This document shows, one piece after another, positions 51,575 through 62,309 of a stretch of 64,000 nucleotides of DNA; within the stretch, counting starts at the first letter, position 1; the number at the start of each line of letters is the position of its first letter. Both the position numbers and the translations under genes were made by a program. The stretch spans positions 26,731,887-26,795,886 of the forward strand of contig CM034392.1 of NCBI GenBank assembly GCA_019925095.2, read 5' to 3'. A model generated the notes under the pieces. The model saw nothing but the letters and a program-made list of their open reading frames with translations, searched no databases and was not told where the DNA came from. Origin of the DNA: Dendrolimus kikuchii (Eukaryota > Arthropoda > Insecta > Lepidoptera > Lasiocampidae).

Positions 51575-51826
51575 TTTTTTTATTTTTTTATTTAGGTTTA
51601 TGGCTTGGCAGCTAGGCCTTTAAGCCAAATCTTAGATTACAATATAGTTTCCTCATTTTCATAAACCTATATAGCTCAGCTGAACTGTTCAAATTTCTCA
51701 CAAAAACACATAATTACTACTCAAAATCTATCAATATCCTACATATACTGTTCATTTTAGATTTTACACATTCTTAGAAAATAAAACTACGCAGCACGAC
51801 ATCTTTCAGTTCCCGCCAAAAACTCC
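51575..51826 (-). mobile_element. SINE-E with internal deletion
   Basis: Both ends are present (TATGGCTTGGCAGCTAGGCC and TTCCCGCCAAAAACTCCC). About 70 bp after CAGCTGAACTG are missing compared with 47060-47378. Confidence 0.85.
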
Positions 51827-51859
51827 CACAGAAATATACTCTGACGAGTGCTCTAGATA

Positions 51860-52003
51860 GAGTCAACACTGAGTAGAGTCAACTCTGAGTGGAGTTAATT
51901 CTGAGCTGAATCAACTCCAAGTGGAGTCAACTCTAAATGGAGTTGACTGTGAGCTGAGTCAACTCTGAATGGAATCAACTCTGAGGAGAGTTAATACTCC
52001 ACG
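51860..52003. repeat. 16-bp minisatellite, 9 units
   Basis: Nine exact 16-nt steps from 51860, consensus GAGTCAACTCTGAGTG. Units 2-4 and 5-7 resemble each other in order, hinting at a 48-bp higher-order period. The core GAGTCAACTC is nearly palindromic. Confidence 0.93.
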
Positions 52004-52744
52004 GAACACTAAACTGTATAACAACTATGTCACTTGACCAATATTTTAATCTCAATAATTAGTGTCGAATATAAAAAATATGTAAAACACACAACCGTCA
52101 ATCATTCCCTTAATATATAAAATTTACTATTAATAGCACCAAAATTATAATTATCATCGATAAAGAAAAAGCTTTATAAAACAGAAATACGCCGTAAAAA
52201 AGGCCATTAGAAAGATGGCCATAAAATAAATGAAGAACAAACTGGTTAATTTATATTATTGGCCACTCATAATTTATGAACGAACTAGAAATCAATATAA
52301 CGCGTTATATCAATCGGCTTCTAGAACATTTTCAATAATATTATGCCATTAGAATCGTTAAGTCGGATTAACCGTTTTTGATCGTTTCGAACAGTTTTAA
52401 GTAGCATACATCTTAACTGTCCGGTGTTTCCGAATTAACTAAACTTTCTAAATTAGGTTAGGTATCAAAAGTTAATTTATTTCAAAATCTTATAGAAAGG
52501 AAATGATGCAGACACACGATTCGCTAATTTGCAGCATCGCCTTAATGAGTAGAAAATAACAACGTCTCAAAAGGTGTATGTTAAGTTTTAATATTTTATT
52601 TCTATTTTTTTTTTTTTTGGTCCTATAGCTCAATAAAGAAAATAGTTCGTATTTGTCACACCTATGAAACTCGTACGTACGTTGATAGATAAATTAAATT
52701 TTAACCTGTATTTACTTACGAGATACATGTTGATATATATACAT
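52004..52744. other. Unassigned AT-rich
   Basis: Long T-run at 52601-52618. No repeat partner or frame of note. Confidence 0.35.
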
Positions 52745-52982
52745 GACGGCCTCTGCGGTTGAGCGGGCTAAGTCTTTGCCGGCCTACCTCACTGCAACGC
52801 AGAGGCTCCGGGTTCGATTCCTGGTATAGTAAATTTCGGAAACGTATTTTCTCCGTTATTTACTATGGTCTGGGTGTCTGGGATCGGCCCCAGAGTAGTC
52901 CGTTGTGTATTACCCATAACACAAGCGTAACTTGCTTAATTTGGGGATATACAATGTGTGTGTTTGTCTGCCGATTATTATT

Positions 52983-52983
<1 letters not shown>
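52745..52983 (+). mobile_element. SINE-B, full length
   Basis: Head GACGGCCTCTGCGGTTGAGC, box B GGTTCGATTCC, full body, then (ATT) and an A/T-rich microsatellite tail (52978-53013). Confidence 0.92.
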
Positions 52984-53015
<32 letters not shown>

Positions 53016-53131
53016 ATGAATGTTTGTCTGTATGTCCTTTATAGAAACTATACATTTGATCATGTGATGATCTTTAGCAAAGTTGTTGTGCATGAGCCAA
53101 AGGTTTCTGAGTTGGTTCACAATTGGACCCG

Positions 53132-53306
53132 CTTATTGCAGGAGTTCAGCAGACAGACGGCCCACTTGATGGAATGCGGCTACCATCGCCTATGGACATT
53201 TGCAACACCAAAGGTGCTACAAATGCGCTGCTGCTCTCTTAAGGGGAACTGGAACCTTTAGACCAGGGTCGTAGCCATCCAGTCGGGCAAATGCCCTACC
53301 ACCTGG
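53132..53306 (-). mobile_element. SINE-A, truncated and internally deleted
   Basis: Tail nearly absent (CTTATTGCAGG). About 60 bp between GGAACC and TTTAGACCAGG are missing. Ends at CCACCTGG. Confidence 0.82.
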
Positions 53307-53311
53307 TGAAG

Positions 53312-53605
53312 GTTAGCCAGTTATATTTGTACATACATACATACATACATACATAACTTCACGCCAGTTCCCTTGCGGGGTAGGCACGAACAACAGAGTG
53401 CCATTTAGGCTTATTCTTACACACCTCACTTGCCTCTTTGACATTCATAACTCTTGTCATGCAAGCTCGTCTGTTCTTAAGGCTCCTGACATCACCTTCT
53501 GCTAGTACACGATCAATGTACCTGTGTTATACGTGTTTGTATAGTTCTAATAAATTCTATAATAATTCCAACGGCATTTTAATTCGAGTCCCGCACTCGG
53601 AACAT
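53312..53605 (+). mobile_element. LTR-J 3' fragment, split by LINE-C
   Basis: CCAGTTATATTTGTA (to 53331) and TGTACCTGTGTTATACGTG to CGGAACA (53517-53605) join into the LTR 3' quarter seen at 13725-13817. Confidence 0.8.
53332..53516 (-). mobile_element. LINE-C copy nested in LTR-J
   Basis: 3' end only, truncated at ATTGATCGTG. The LTR sequence TTTGTACCTGTG is split with a 4-bp TGTA duplication (53328-53331, 53517-53520). Confidence 0.88.
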
Positions 53606-53869
53606 TATTATTATGTAAATAATAAACAATTATTACAGTGAATTATATTTCATTTAACATACATATATATAGTATTGTACAACAACCTAATTAAAAGATG
53701 CAACATGTAATGAGCTAGTGGGTAGTCGTAAAATATGTTAGTTGATTATATTATTATAGGATTAGTTAATTTTATGGAAATACAAAAGCTTTTAAGTAAT
53801 AATGGACTATTATTAATTGTGCATATAAATATGGAATTGTTTGGACGTTTGTTTGTGTTATAAATTTTT

Positions 53870-54150
53870 TACATAACTTCACGCCAGTTCCCTTGCGGGG
53901 TAGGCACGAACAACAGAGCGCCATTCAGGCTTATTCTTACACACCTCACTCGCTTCTTTGACATTCATAACTATTGTCATGCACGCTCGTCTGGTCTTAA
54001 GGCTCCTGACATCACCTTCTGCTAGTACACGATCGATTTGATCATGGAAGGTGTGTCGTGGCCTACCACGACTTCTGCATCCATCCACTTTTGCATTGTA
54101 TATCTGTTTAGTCATTCTTTCCACATGCCCGAACCACCGGAGCATTCCTT
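53870..54150 (-). mobile_element. LINE-C copy with lost tail
   Basis: Minus frame LRWFGHVERM to PARELA is open. The GTAT tail is reduced to ACATAAC. No clear duplication; it ends beside an (ATA)n array. Confidence 0.88.
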
Positions 54151-54177
54151 TATAATAATAATAATAATAAGGTTACC

Positions 54178-54366
54178 GCTATGTGGAACCTGGACTCTAC
54201 AATCATAGTACCGATAGTGGTGTCAGTGAATGGACTAATAGCGAAGAGCCTTGACCGCCACCTTGAAAGGCTCTCGCTTGGTATCTGGTTGAAGGGTCGG
54301 ATGCAGAAGGCAGCTCTGTTGGACACGGCCCGTATTGTGAGGAGATTCCTGTGTCTGGAGGCTTAA
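54178..54366 (+). pseudogene. LINE-type C-terminal fragment (QKA.LLDTARIVRRFL)
   Basis: Open frame MWNLDSTIIVPIVVSVNGLI, then LERLSLGIWLKGRMQKAALL, DTARIVRRFLCLEA, stop. I recognise VPVV...G.....L...L..L.......MQKA.LL.TARIVR.FL as the terminal segment of a widespread LINE-like ORF. A GC-rich 3' stretch (GGACCCTAGGCCCCACTGCC) follows. Confidence 0.65.
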
Positions 54367-54506
54367 CCACCGGTAGCCTGGACCCTAGGCCCCACTGCCG
54401 GCGAAGATCAGTTTTTTATATATTTTTTTTTATAAATAAATTTGTATTTTTTATAAGAAAAATGTAAAAAATTTGGAAATAAAATATATATGTAAATAAT
54501 AATAAT

Positions 54507-54586
54507 ACATACATACATACATAACTTCACGCCAGTTCCCTTGCGGGGTAGGCACGAACAACAGAGTGCCATTTAGGCTTATTCTT
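54507..54586 (-). mobile_element. LINE-C copy, 80 bp
   Basis: (CATA)n tail and the ARELA/RSVVRA end only. It lies within an (AAT)n tract, so the TSD is ambiguous (AATAATAATA on both sides). Confidence 0.85.
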
Positions 54587-55067
54587 CTTCTTATTAATAA
54601 TAATAATAATAACTTATAATCAATATATAAATATTTTAATTCAATATATTGATACAGGGCCCTTCTAAGGCAAGCTGCGCCACTGGGTAGTACATCAGCC
54701 TGTCTTTGTATTCTAGGTATAAAAAACCAGTCAACCAAGTAAGAGATAGTCTAAACTGACCATTGTCCTATCACTGATGCCTAAAACTCAAAACTGTTAA
54801 TATGTAGAATTTTAAGACGCCATTGATACGAAAACAGGTAAAACGATCGACGCGCGTTTTTGTCACCGCGTCAAAACGTCGGTCACAGATTAACATAAAT
54901 ACAACATTAACTTGAGTTAATTGACACATTTCACGATTTATATAAATACGTTATAGAGGTTAAATCGCCCGGAATTCTAAGGGATGCCATGTGAAGGTGT
55001 TGCCAAGATCTAAATAAATAAAATCGGCAAGGTTTTTAAATAACTACATTTTATTATTGTCCATTAA

Positions 55068-56194
55068 CAGGGTTATTCACAAAAAAAAATTGTTAATGAA
55101 CATTCTAAACATAAATTAACAAAGCAACTGATTACGCCTTAAACATTATTTAAAAATTTCTTAACTAATTACTATTTAGTTAAGCTGGCACCTACGCTCA
55201 CGTATGGAAGCGAGAGTTGGGTATGGAAGAGAGAGCGTGAAAGTAGAGTAAACGCGGTCGAGATGCGAGCACTGCGCAAAATCTGCGGAGTGACGCTCGC
55301 GGACCGCGTTCGTAATACCGAAGTAAGAGAGAGAGTTGGTCTGAAAGAGAGTGTCGTGGTGAAGGTAAGGAAAGGAATGCTCCGGTGGTTCGGGCATGTG
55401 TAAAGAATGACTAAACAGATATACAATGCAAAAGTGGATGGATGCAGAAGCCGTGGAAGGTCACGACACACCTTCCATGATCAAATTGATCGTGTACTAG
55501 CAGAAGGTGATGTCAGGAGCCTTAAGAACAGACGAGCGTGCATGACAAGAGTTATGAAAGTCAAAGAAGCAAGTGAGGTGTGTAAGAATAAGCCTAAATG
55601 GCGCTCTGTTGTTCGTGCCTACCCCGCAAGGGTATGTATGTAAATACTATTTAGCATTTTTACCCTAGCAACTTTTTGGTAGAATTAAGTAGAATCTGGG
55701 TGGTACTAGCAATCTTCTTATCAAAAATAAAAATAAAAAAAAGAATCTTACATTGTCGGCTGACGCACTACTTACTCGTTACATACAAGCGTGTTATTTA
55801 TAATTGAAGCTAGGTTGACGATCATTGTGATTTTATTTTCATATTGTTGTGAGTATTTCATCATGGGGCCTAACGTATCTATATAAATCTTAGCACTAGG
55901 GCGCCTGAATTCGTATATATTTAATACATCTTACTCAATAATGTTAATCATCACCAAAAACCATAGATTTTTGGTCTCAATGTTCACAAAATCAAACAAC
56001 AGCTGTTAAAAACAACAATAGTTTTGTCCGCCATTTTGTTACTTCAGAGAGTTAAACAGTAAGGTAAGTTTGTCTAAACTGACAGCTAGTTTAAACAGGT
56101 TATTAACTCTAAATAGTGTTTATGAATATAATTATCTTTAAATAACTGTTTAAAGTAACACTTAAAAATTAATCAACGTTTATGAATAACGCTG
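55068..56194. mobile_element. TIR DNA element, split by LINE-C
   Basis: Ends CAGGGTTATTCACAAA and, inverted, CAGCGTTATTCATAAACG. About 650 bp without the nested LINE-C. The interior has paired TTAAATAACTGTTTAAAG-like words but no transposase frame. Flanking duplication unclear, so superfamily is open. Confidence 0.55.
55180..55644 (+). mobile_element. LINE-C copy nested in TIR element, long
   Basis: From the LAPTLTYGSESWVWKRERES region to AYPAR. A TAA replaces the GHVE codon at GHV.RM (55400 area), and the final ELA and stop are lost. Duplication TACTATTTAG at 55170-55179 and 55645-55654. Confidence 0.9.
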
Positions 56195-57108
56195 AAGTCT
56201 GCATATTTATATCGCTGGTGCGGTTTCTTGTTGCGACAAATAATAAATGACATTTTGTATTTAACAGCATAATATGGTATAGGTAGTTCTTGCAATTCAC
56301 GAATGGCCAGTTTCTATATATTACTATTCATTCGTTTGCCTTGCCATCGGTAGAAATTTGACATTACTTGTGTGCAACTTATATCAAAAATCCGACAATA
56401 AGGCAAATGAACGGTTAGTAAAATATAGGAACCTGTCTTTTAGGAGGGCTTTGCTTGTGTTGAACACGTATCTGTGTGTGCGTGATACGAAAAGCAGTTA
56501 CGATTCGGCGACACCAATGTTGCCAACCTTCATTCGAGAAAACGAGAAACGCGCTGTGTCAACTCCTTAAAAACGCTAGATTAGGATGTATATCCAAAGA
56601 AAAGATTACATAATTATAAACGCTTGTCTTTCGACGATTAGGACGACGAAGAGTAGGTACATGTAAAGTATTGCAGGCTTTCTATACCGCCGCATACACA
56701 TTGGGCCAACAATGAACGAAAGGATCCGTTGGCCCAATGCGTACGCAGCATAAGACAAAGAAAGGAACCATAGACAATAAAATGCGACGCTTCCATTATT
56801 TCAAAGTTTGAAAAAAGAACAAAAATCGGGGTAGATCACATGAACCGGGACAGCTGGCAATACTATTAGTGGGTTTCGACTAGTTTTTTGTTTAACGCTT
56901 AATTTATTGGCTAAAAGGACTCTTATATTGTAACGCATCCGTTTTGGAATTCCAGTCCGAGTTCATTGGTATCTCTTTAGCCTGGTCACAAAAACTTACC
57001 TTGATATATTTTAAATAAGTAAAACAGAGATGTATATATGTCGTCATTATTATAAAATTTTACGCAACTATTTTGTAGTTGGGTTGTTTTGGTTATCGCG
57101 GTAGAATA
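56195..57108. other. Unassigned, with a small hairpin
   Basis: ATTGGGCCAAC (56700-56710) and GTTGGCCCAAT (56728-56738) form a perfect hairpin. A 70-codon plus frame at 56358 has no recognised motif. No repeat family detected. Confidence 0.35.
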
Positions 57109-57120
57109 GGTTTTTACTGA

Positions 57121-57647
57121 TTTTTTTTTAATTTTATGGCTTGGCAGCTAGGCCTTTCAGCCAGATCTTAGATTTAGGCCCGCTTGCATAACGATCGCCT
57201 GTAAATAAAATTAGTTAATCATATTAAACTACCTAAATACGTTTTACACAGAACGTATTGACAGTTCTTTAAATATATTTAGCGGCAAATTTTGCGTTGT
57301 GCAAGACGCTAATTGTATTTAAGGGTGTTAAATACGTTTTGTGTTTCTTAAATAAATTTAAGCAACGTTATGCAAGCGGCCCTTAATGTAGTTTCTTCAT
57401 TTTCTTAAACCTATGTGTAACACAGCTGAACTGTAGGTTATCAGCTGGTGCCATTCAACGGAGTTTTTGTGACAACTCAAAAGGCCACATTTGACTTTAC
57501 AGTTCACATTTCTCACAAAACACATAATTACTACTCAAAAACTATCAATATCTTACAACTATTGTTCATTTTAGAGTAATTTTACACATTTTTAGAAAAT
57601 AAAACTGCACAGCAAAACATCTCCTTTCAGTTCCCGCGAAAAACTCC
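57121..57647 (-). mobile_element. SINE-E, full length, split by MITE
   Basis: Perfect 12-bp duplication GGTTTTTACTGA at 57109-57120 and 57648-57659. Removing the 206-bp MITE and its 3-bp repeat leaves about 318 bp, the same length as 47060-47378. Confidence 0.9.
57177..57382. mobile_element. PIF/Harbinger-like MITE, 206 bp
   Basis: TIRs GGCCCGCTTGCATAACG and GGGCCGCTTGCATAACG (16 of 17 identical), flanked by TTA on both sides (57174-57176, 57383-57385). A 3-bp TTA target is the PIF/Harbinger habit. Nested in SINE-E, so younger. Confidence 0.83.
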
Positions 57648-57675
57648 GGTTTTTACTGAAAATCAGCGTCGTGTC

Positions 57676-58426
57676 TAGTGATGAGTAGCACACTGTGAGG
57701 CACTACATTTGTACTATTTCAATCATTTTGTCCCGCTACTATTTTTTTTATTGCAGGAGATCAGCAGACAGGCAGACGGCCCACTTGATGGAAAGAGGTT
57801 ACCATCGCCTATGGACATTTGCAATACCAAAGATGCTACAAATGCGTTACTGCTCTCTTAAGGGAGACTGGAACCTGGTCAATAATGCCGGAACACAACT
57901 CAAGGTTGTTATGGCGACATGCTTTAGACCAGGGGTGGTAGCCATCCAGTTGCGCAAATGCTCTACCACCTGGCTGTGGGTTGTTAAGTCGCCTCTTACG
58001 ACAGGCCGCCCGGCCGCAGGAAATTGTATTCTTTCTCCGTTCCTGCACGGATAACTACACGGATACTACTCGCGCCTCAAATGTAAGAGGAAGGACGGAA
58101 CGAGGACAAGAGTACAATAACGCCTCTACGGATATTCACATGACAAAGAGGGACAACATGACATGTACGACTGCTCCTAAAACGAGTTGACCGATGCCGA
58201 CCACATCCGATTCTTAACGAACATTTCCGAACTAGAACTCCTGTACGCGACAAATGAGGTAATGACGCTCACCGCCTCACCGGCCTCATCGCTTCAAATG
58301 TACTGCCGCGGTACAAACCGTACAAATGTCCTCGCCTCATTTGAAGTGGTACATTGTACTGGTTCAGTACAAAATGTCATGTTACTCTTACAAACTCATT
58401 TTAAAATCATATCCTACCCAACACTA
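57676..58426. mobile_element. hAT-P copy 2, non-autonomous
   Basis: TIRs TAGTGATGAGTAG and TAGTGTTGGGTAG (11 of 13). Flanks GTCGTGTC and GTTGTGTC (7 of 8) are the aged 8-bp duplication. Body colinear with 44030-44779. Contains SINE-A at a different position from copy 1. Confidence 0.87.
57742..58053 (-). mobile_element. SINE-A nested in hAT-P copy 2, full length
   Basis: T-tail 57742-57749 to the 5' end CACGGATA. The site CCCGCTACTACTC, intact at 44143-44157, is split here; TACTA occurs at 57737-57741 and 58064-58068, with about 10 extra bases at the 5' junction. Confidence 0.92.
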
Positions 58427-58647
58427 GTTGTGTCGGATAAAACTCCTGCACAGCAATAAGCTGAGCGCAAACCTCATTTGCAGAAAATGCGGCGTACGTG
58501 TTCTCAAATTTTTTTTTTTTTTTAATATGATTTGTAATTACAATAGTGTAGATCGCTATTTCTTCAACAACTCATACATTTTAATGTAATTATATCCTCT
58601 TTTATTGTACTTTTAAGATTACATCAACAAAACTATAGTCTCACACA

Positions 58648-59421
58648 TCTATACTAATATTATAAAGCTGAATAGTTAGTTTGTTTGTTTAAACGCGCTA
58701 ATCTCAGGAACCGCTGATCCGATTCGAAAAATTCTTTCAGTGTTGAATAGTACATTTATCGAGGAAGGCTATAGGCCATATTATATTTTCAAAAAAATTA
58801 GGGATCCTTACTAAAAGTCCAATAATGTAACCCAAGGTGTAAAAAATGACCCGAAAAAATTCTTAGACGGCGTGCGCTGCGAAAACTATTGATTATAGAA
58901 CAAAACAATGTACTACCAGTTTGCAGAACATATAATCGTCTACAGAAAATATCGCGTAACCATATGTCTAACTATTGTAGTTATCTCACAATAAGTGTTT
59001 TCTTTTATTTTTTAAATAATTAAAATGCCGTCGCTTCAGAAACTCTTTATTTTGTACCTTGGTATTAATCCTTATCAAAATAAAATGCTCCATATTCAAG
59101 ATGAATTCAATACCTTTTTAGAACTTTTTGAATTATTCAATTCGGACGTTTCATTCAAAAGATATCGCGATATTTAAAATGTAAGTATTAGTGTTGTAGC
59201 CAAATATACTAATATTGTTTGATTGAACGCGCTAATCTCAGGAACTACTGGTCTGATTTGAAAAATTCTTTCAATGTTAGATAGCCCATTTATCGAGGAA
59301 GGTTATAGGCTATATATCATCATGCTAAGACCAACAGGAGCAGAGCACCAATGAAGAATGTTTTAAAATCGGAGGGTTTTGAAAGCAAATTCCACGCGGA
59401 CGACGTCGCGGGCACAGCTAG
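58648..59421 (+). mobile_element. Non-autonomous Helitron, 774 bp, complete
   Basis: TCTATACTAATATTATAAAG at the 5' end (after an A), hairpin CGCGGACGACGTCGCGG, GCACAG and CTAG at 59418-59421 followed by T: correct Helitron ends and A|T target. The internal GCGCTAATCTCAGGAAC block occurs twice (58696 and 59230), so the long form looks like one short Helitron inserted in, or fused with, another. Confidence 0.88.
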
Positions 59422-59516
59422 TAAATATATATGTGAAGGTAAGTGTATTCGAATGAAATTTTGTAGACTTTAGGACCTAGATATAAATAGTGTTCTTTTA
59501 AATACTAATTCAAGAA

Positions 59517-59612
59517 TTTCCATTCAAACCAATTTTCACTAGAGAACATTTTTGAAGAGCATACATACAAATTACAAATTAAGTCTAAGTAGTTCCTTTT
59601 CTATGTATACCG
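59517..59612 (-). mobile_element. LINE-M UTR remnant, diverged
   Basis: TTCAAACCAATTTTCACTAG, AGAACATTTTTGAAGAGCAT and TCCTTTTCTATGTATACC align with 42330-42415 with many changes. Confidence 0.6.
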
Positions 59613-59809
59613 ACATATGTAATAGGAAAGTTGATAATAAATATTATAATTATCATTTCACAAAACATCGGAAGTCTTCAAGATTTTGTACGGGCATAGC
59701 AAGCTGTGACGTCACACCTTTAACGAGTCAGAGCCTATTAATTTGTTGCCAAAGACTACACTTTTATAATCACAGATTTCACCCAGGCAACAATAAACAA
59801 AAGAGTATA

Positions 59810-60389
59810 AAGAGTTTTTGGCGGGAACTGAAAGGAGATGTTGTGCTGCGCAGTTTTATTTTCTAAAAGTGTGTAAAATTACTCTAAAATGAACAATAGT
59901 TGTAGGATATTGCCTATTTGCCAGGTGGTAGGGCATTTGCCCGACTGGATGGCTACCACCCCTGGTCTAAAGTATATCGCCGCAACAACGTTGAGTTGTG
60001 TTCCGGCATTAGTGACCAGGTTCCAGTCTTTCTTTAAGAGAGCAGCAGCGCATTTGTAGCAACTTTGGTGTTGCAAATGTCCATAGGCGATGGTAACCGC
60101 TTTCCATCAAGTGGGCCGTCTGCCTGTCTGCTGATCTCCTGCAATAAAAAAAAAATAAAAAAAATATTGATAGTTTTTGAGTAGTAATTATGTGTTTTGT
60201 GAGAAATGTGAACTGTATAGTCAAATGTGGCCTTTTGAGTTGTCACAAGAACTCCGATGAATGGCACTAGCTGATAACCTACAGTTCAGCTGTGCTACAC
60301 ATAGGTTTAAGAAAATGAAGAAACTTACTTTGAATCTAAGATCTGGCTTAAAGGCCTAGCTGCCAAGCCATAAACCTAAATAAATAATA
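59810..60389 (+). mobile_element. SINE-E, full length, nested in repeat O
   Basis: AAAAGAGTATA at 59799-59809 and 60390-60400 is a perfect 11-bp duplication. Starts AAGAGTTTTTGGCGGGAAC and ends GCCATAAACCTAAATAAATAA. About 323 bp without the SINE-A. Confidence 0.9.
59913..60163 (+). mobile_element. SINE-A nested in SINE-E, 5'-truncated
   Basis: ATATTG at 59907-59912 and 60164-60169 is the 6-bp duplication; the SINE-E copy at 47060 shows the site intact. Starts near GCCAGGTGGTAGGGC and has a long A-tail. Confidence 0.92.
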
Positions 60390-60794
60390 AAAAGAGTATA
60401 TATGCGTGTGTGTGTCAAATACATGGTAGTGTGTGTAATGTTTTTTTTATTGATTTAATTATTGTATTTTTTATGCATAATTTAAAAAAATATTAGCATT
60501 CGTCGCTTCTTCACTATATAAACTATAAGTGTGCGAAATTTCATACTCCGCCGTCCGCGCAATTTTCGTAAAAAGGGGTACAAAGTTTTTGCTTCATCTA
60601 TTAATATATAGATTATTTTTAGTGTCATTTCAAAAGTACGATAATAGATATGTCAATGCCTGCTCTTGGGAGTGTTAATAATACCAGCAACAATTCTATT
60701 AATCAATTTTGATGAACCAACAAAACTGATTTATGTATATAGAAAATTGAACTGAATCATTAAATGAGGTTAAATATCCTTTAAATTCAATTTG

Positions 60795-60925
60795 GTTTTT
60801 TTTTCTGTTTGCGTATAGGCAAACTGGCAGACGGGTCCACTTGATGGCAAGTGGCTACCGTCGCCCATGGACATCTGCAACACTAAGGGAGCCGATGCGT
60901 TGCCTACCTCGTTGAGACTTTAAAA
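60795..60925 (-). mobile_element. LINE 3' tail related to SINE-A 3' region
   Basis: T-run, then GGCAGACGGGTCCACTTGATGG and GGCTACCGTCGCCCATGGACATC. Closer in parts to the LINE at 30789 (GCGTTGCC) than to SINE-A. It may be the tail of a sister LINE. Confidence 0.6.
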
Positions 60926-61006
60926 ATCTGTTTACGCCCTTAATGAGATTTACTTATCCAATTGTATCAATTTAGATGAACCGTGTAATTATAGTTTTAT
61001 TTGTAA

Positions 61007-61125
61007 CTAGCTGATACCCGCCCGCTTTGTGTGCCGTAAAATCCATTCTTAACTGACATCTACTTGGCGAAAGGAAGGTCCGTGCCAAATTTCAAGTCTA
61101 TAGGTATTTTTGTACTTAGTTCGCA
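61007..61125 (-). mobile_element. Helitron 3' fragment
   Basis: CTAG 61007-61010 followed by CTGATACCCGCCCGCTTTGTG and CCAAATTTCAAGTCTATAGG. The other end is lost. Confidence 0.5.
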
Positions 61126-61224
61126 GAATTAATTGCCTAAATTGTTAATCTTGCAACACTATGTATGATTTGTATCATATTATATATTGATAGAATGTGT
61201 CCAGAATGACACTTAGACAAAGTT

Positions 61225-61708
61225 ACATACATACATAACTTTACACCAGTCCCCTTGCGGGGTAGGCACGAACAACAGAGCGCCATTCAGGCTTATTCTT
61301 ACACACCTTACTTGCTTCTTTGACATTCATAGCTCTTGTCATGATCGCACATCTGTTCTTAAGGCTCCTGACATCACCTACTGCTAGTACACGATCAATT
61401 TGATCATGGAAGGTGTGTCGTGGCCTTCCACGACTTCTGCATCCATCCACTTTTGCATTGTATATCTGTTTTGTCATTCTTTCATCGGAGCATTCTTTTC
61501 CTTACCTTCACCCCGACACTCTCTTTCAGACCAACTCTCTTTCTTACTTCGGTATTACGAACGCGGTCCGCGAGCGTCACTCCGCAGATTTTGCGCAGTG
61601 CTCGCATCTCGACCGCGTTTACTCTACATTCATGCTCTCTCTTCCATACGTGAGCGTAGGTACCAGCACCGCGTTGTGTACGGCGAGCTGGGCCTTCTGG
61701 CTGAGGTC
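61225..61708 (-). mobile_element. LINE-C copy, long, two deletions
   Basis: Minus frame 61477-61241 ends YPARGLV. About 30 bp of the HVERM region are missing at 61485, and about 13 bp near 61650. It abuts the CTAG end of a Helitron. Confidence 0.87.
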
Positions 61709-61721
61709 CTATATATATATA

Positions 61722-62296
61722 CTAGCGGCCCCGGCAGACGTTGTTCTGCCTTTAAAAAATAAAATTGTAGAACCCGATCCCAGAGCCACGTACCGGTTCT
61801 AATTGCGAATCTAAACCATCCCGGTACCCACTCAAACACACAAAAACAAAATCACCAAATTCGCTTCAGGTGATTAGGAGGATTCCAGAACCCGATCTCA
61901 GCGCCACCTACCGGTTCTAATTGTGAATCTAAAAGAGTAATATATTTTTTTTATTCTAGGTCATGACAAAATAAGATTAAAAATCTTGCCAAAAGATTTT
62001 AAAGTTTATAATTAACAAATAAAAAATAGGGGTTGATCGTAGAGGGGTGAAAATTTAGGGTTGTATGTATTTTTGTATGTTGTATCATAAAAAAATAGAA
62101 ATTAAAAATTTTGTCTAAAAAATAAATAAAAAAATTTAGGGGTGGACTACCCCTAACATTTAGGGGGATGAAAAATAGATGTTGGCCGATTCTCATAGAT
62201 ACCGGATAAGCACAAAAAATTTCATCAAAATCGGTCAAGCCGTTTCGGAGGAGTATGGCAACGAAAACTGTGACACGAGAATTTTATATATTAGAT
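61722..62296 (-). mobile_element. Helitron (CGGCAGACG subfamily), internally duplicated
   Basis: CTAG 61722-61725, stem GGCAGA/TCTGCC. The block CCAGAACCCGATCTCAGCG...TTGTGAATCTAAA (61873-61934) repeats 61762-61815. The distal end AAAATCGGTCAAGCCGTTTCG and GACACGAGAATTTTATATATT is present, so length is near complete. Confidence 0.75.
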
Positions 62297-62309
62297 ATAT
62301 ATATATATA

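Larger units (their letters stand above)
50884..51640 (+). repeat. Tandem duplication carrying SINE-E
   Basis: AAAATCG...GTGAGTAACGTCCGCTGC..TTTAGAATTCCGTGA appears at 50884 and again at 51474, each time leading into a SINE-E tail. The unit is about 256 bp once the LINE-M insertion is removed; the left SINE-E ends exactly where the second unit starts. Confidence 0.85.
59743..60613. repeat. Repeat O copy 2, host of a double nest
   Basis: 59743-59809 and 60390-60613 join into the order seen at 14006-14296. Contains SINE-E, which contains SINE-A. Confidence 0.85.
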
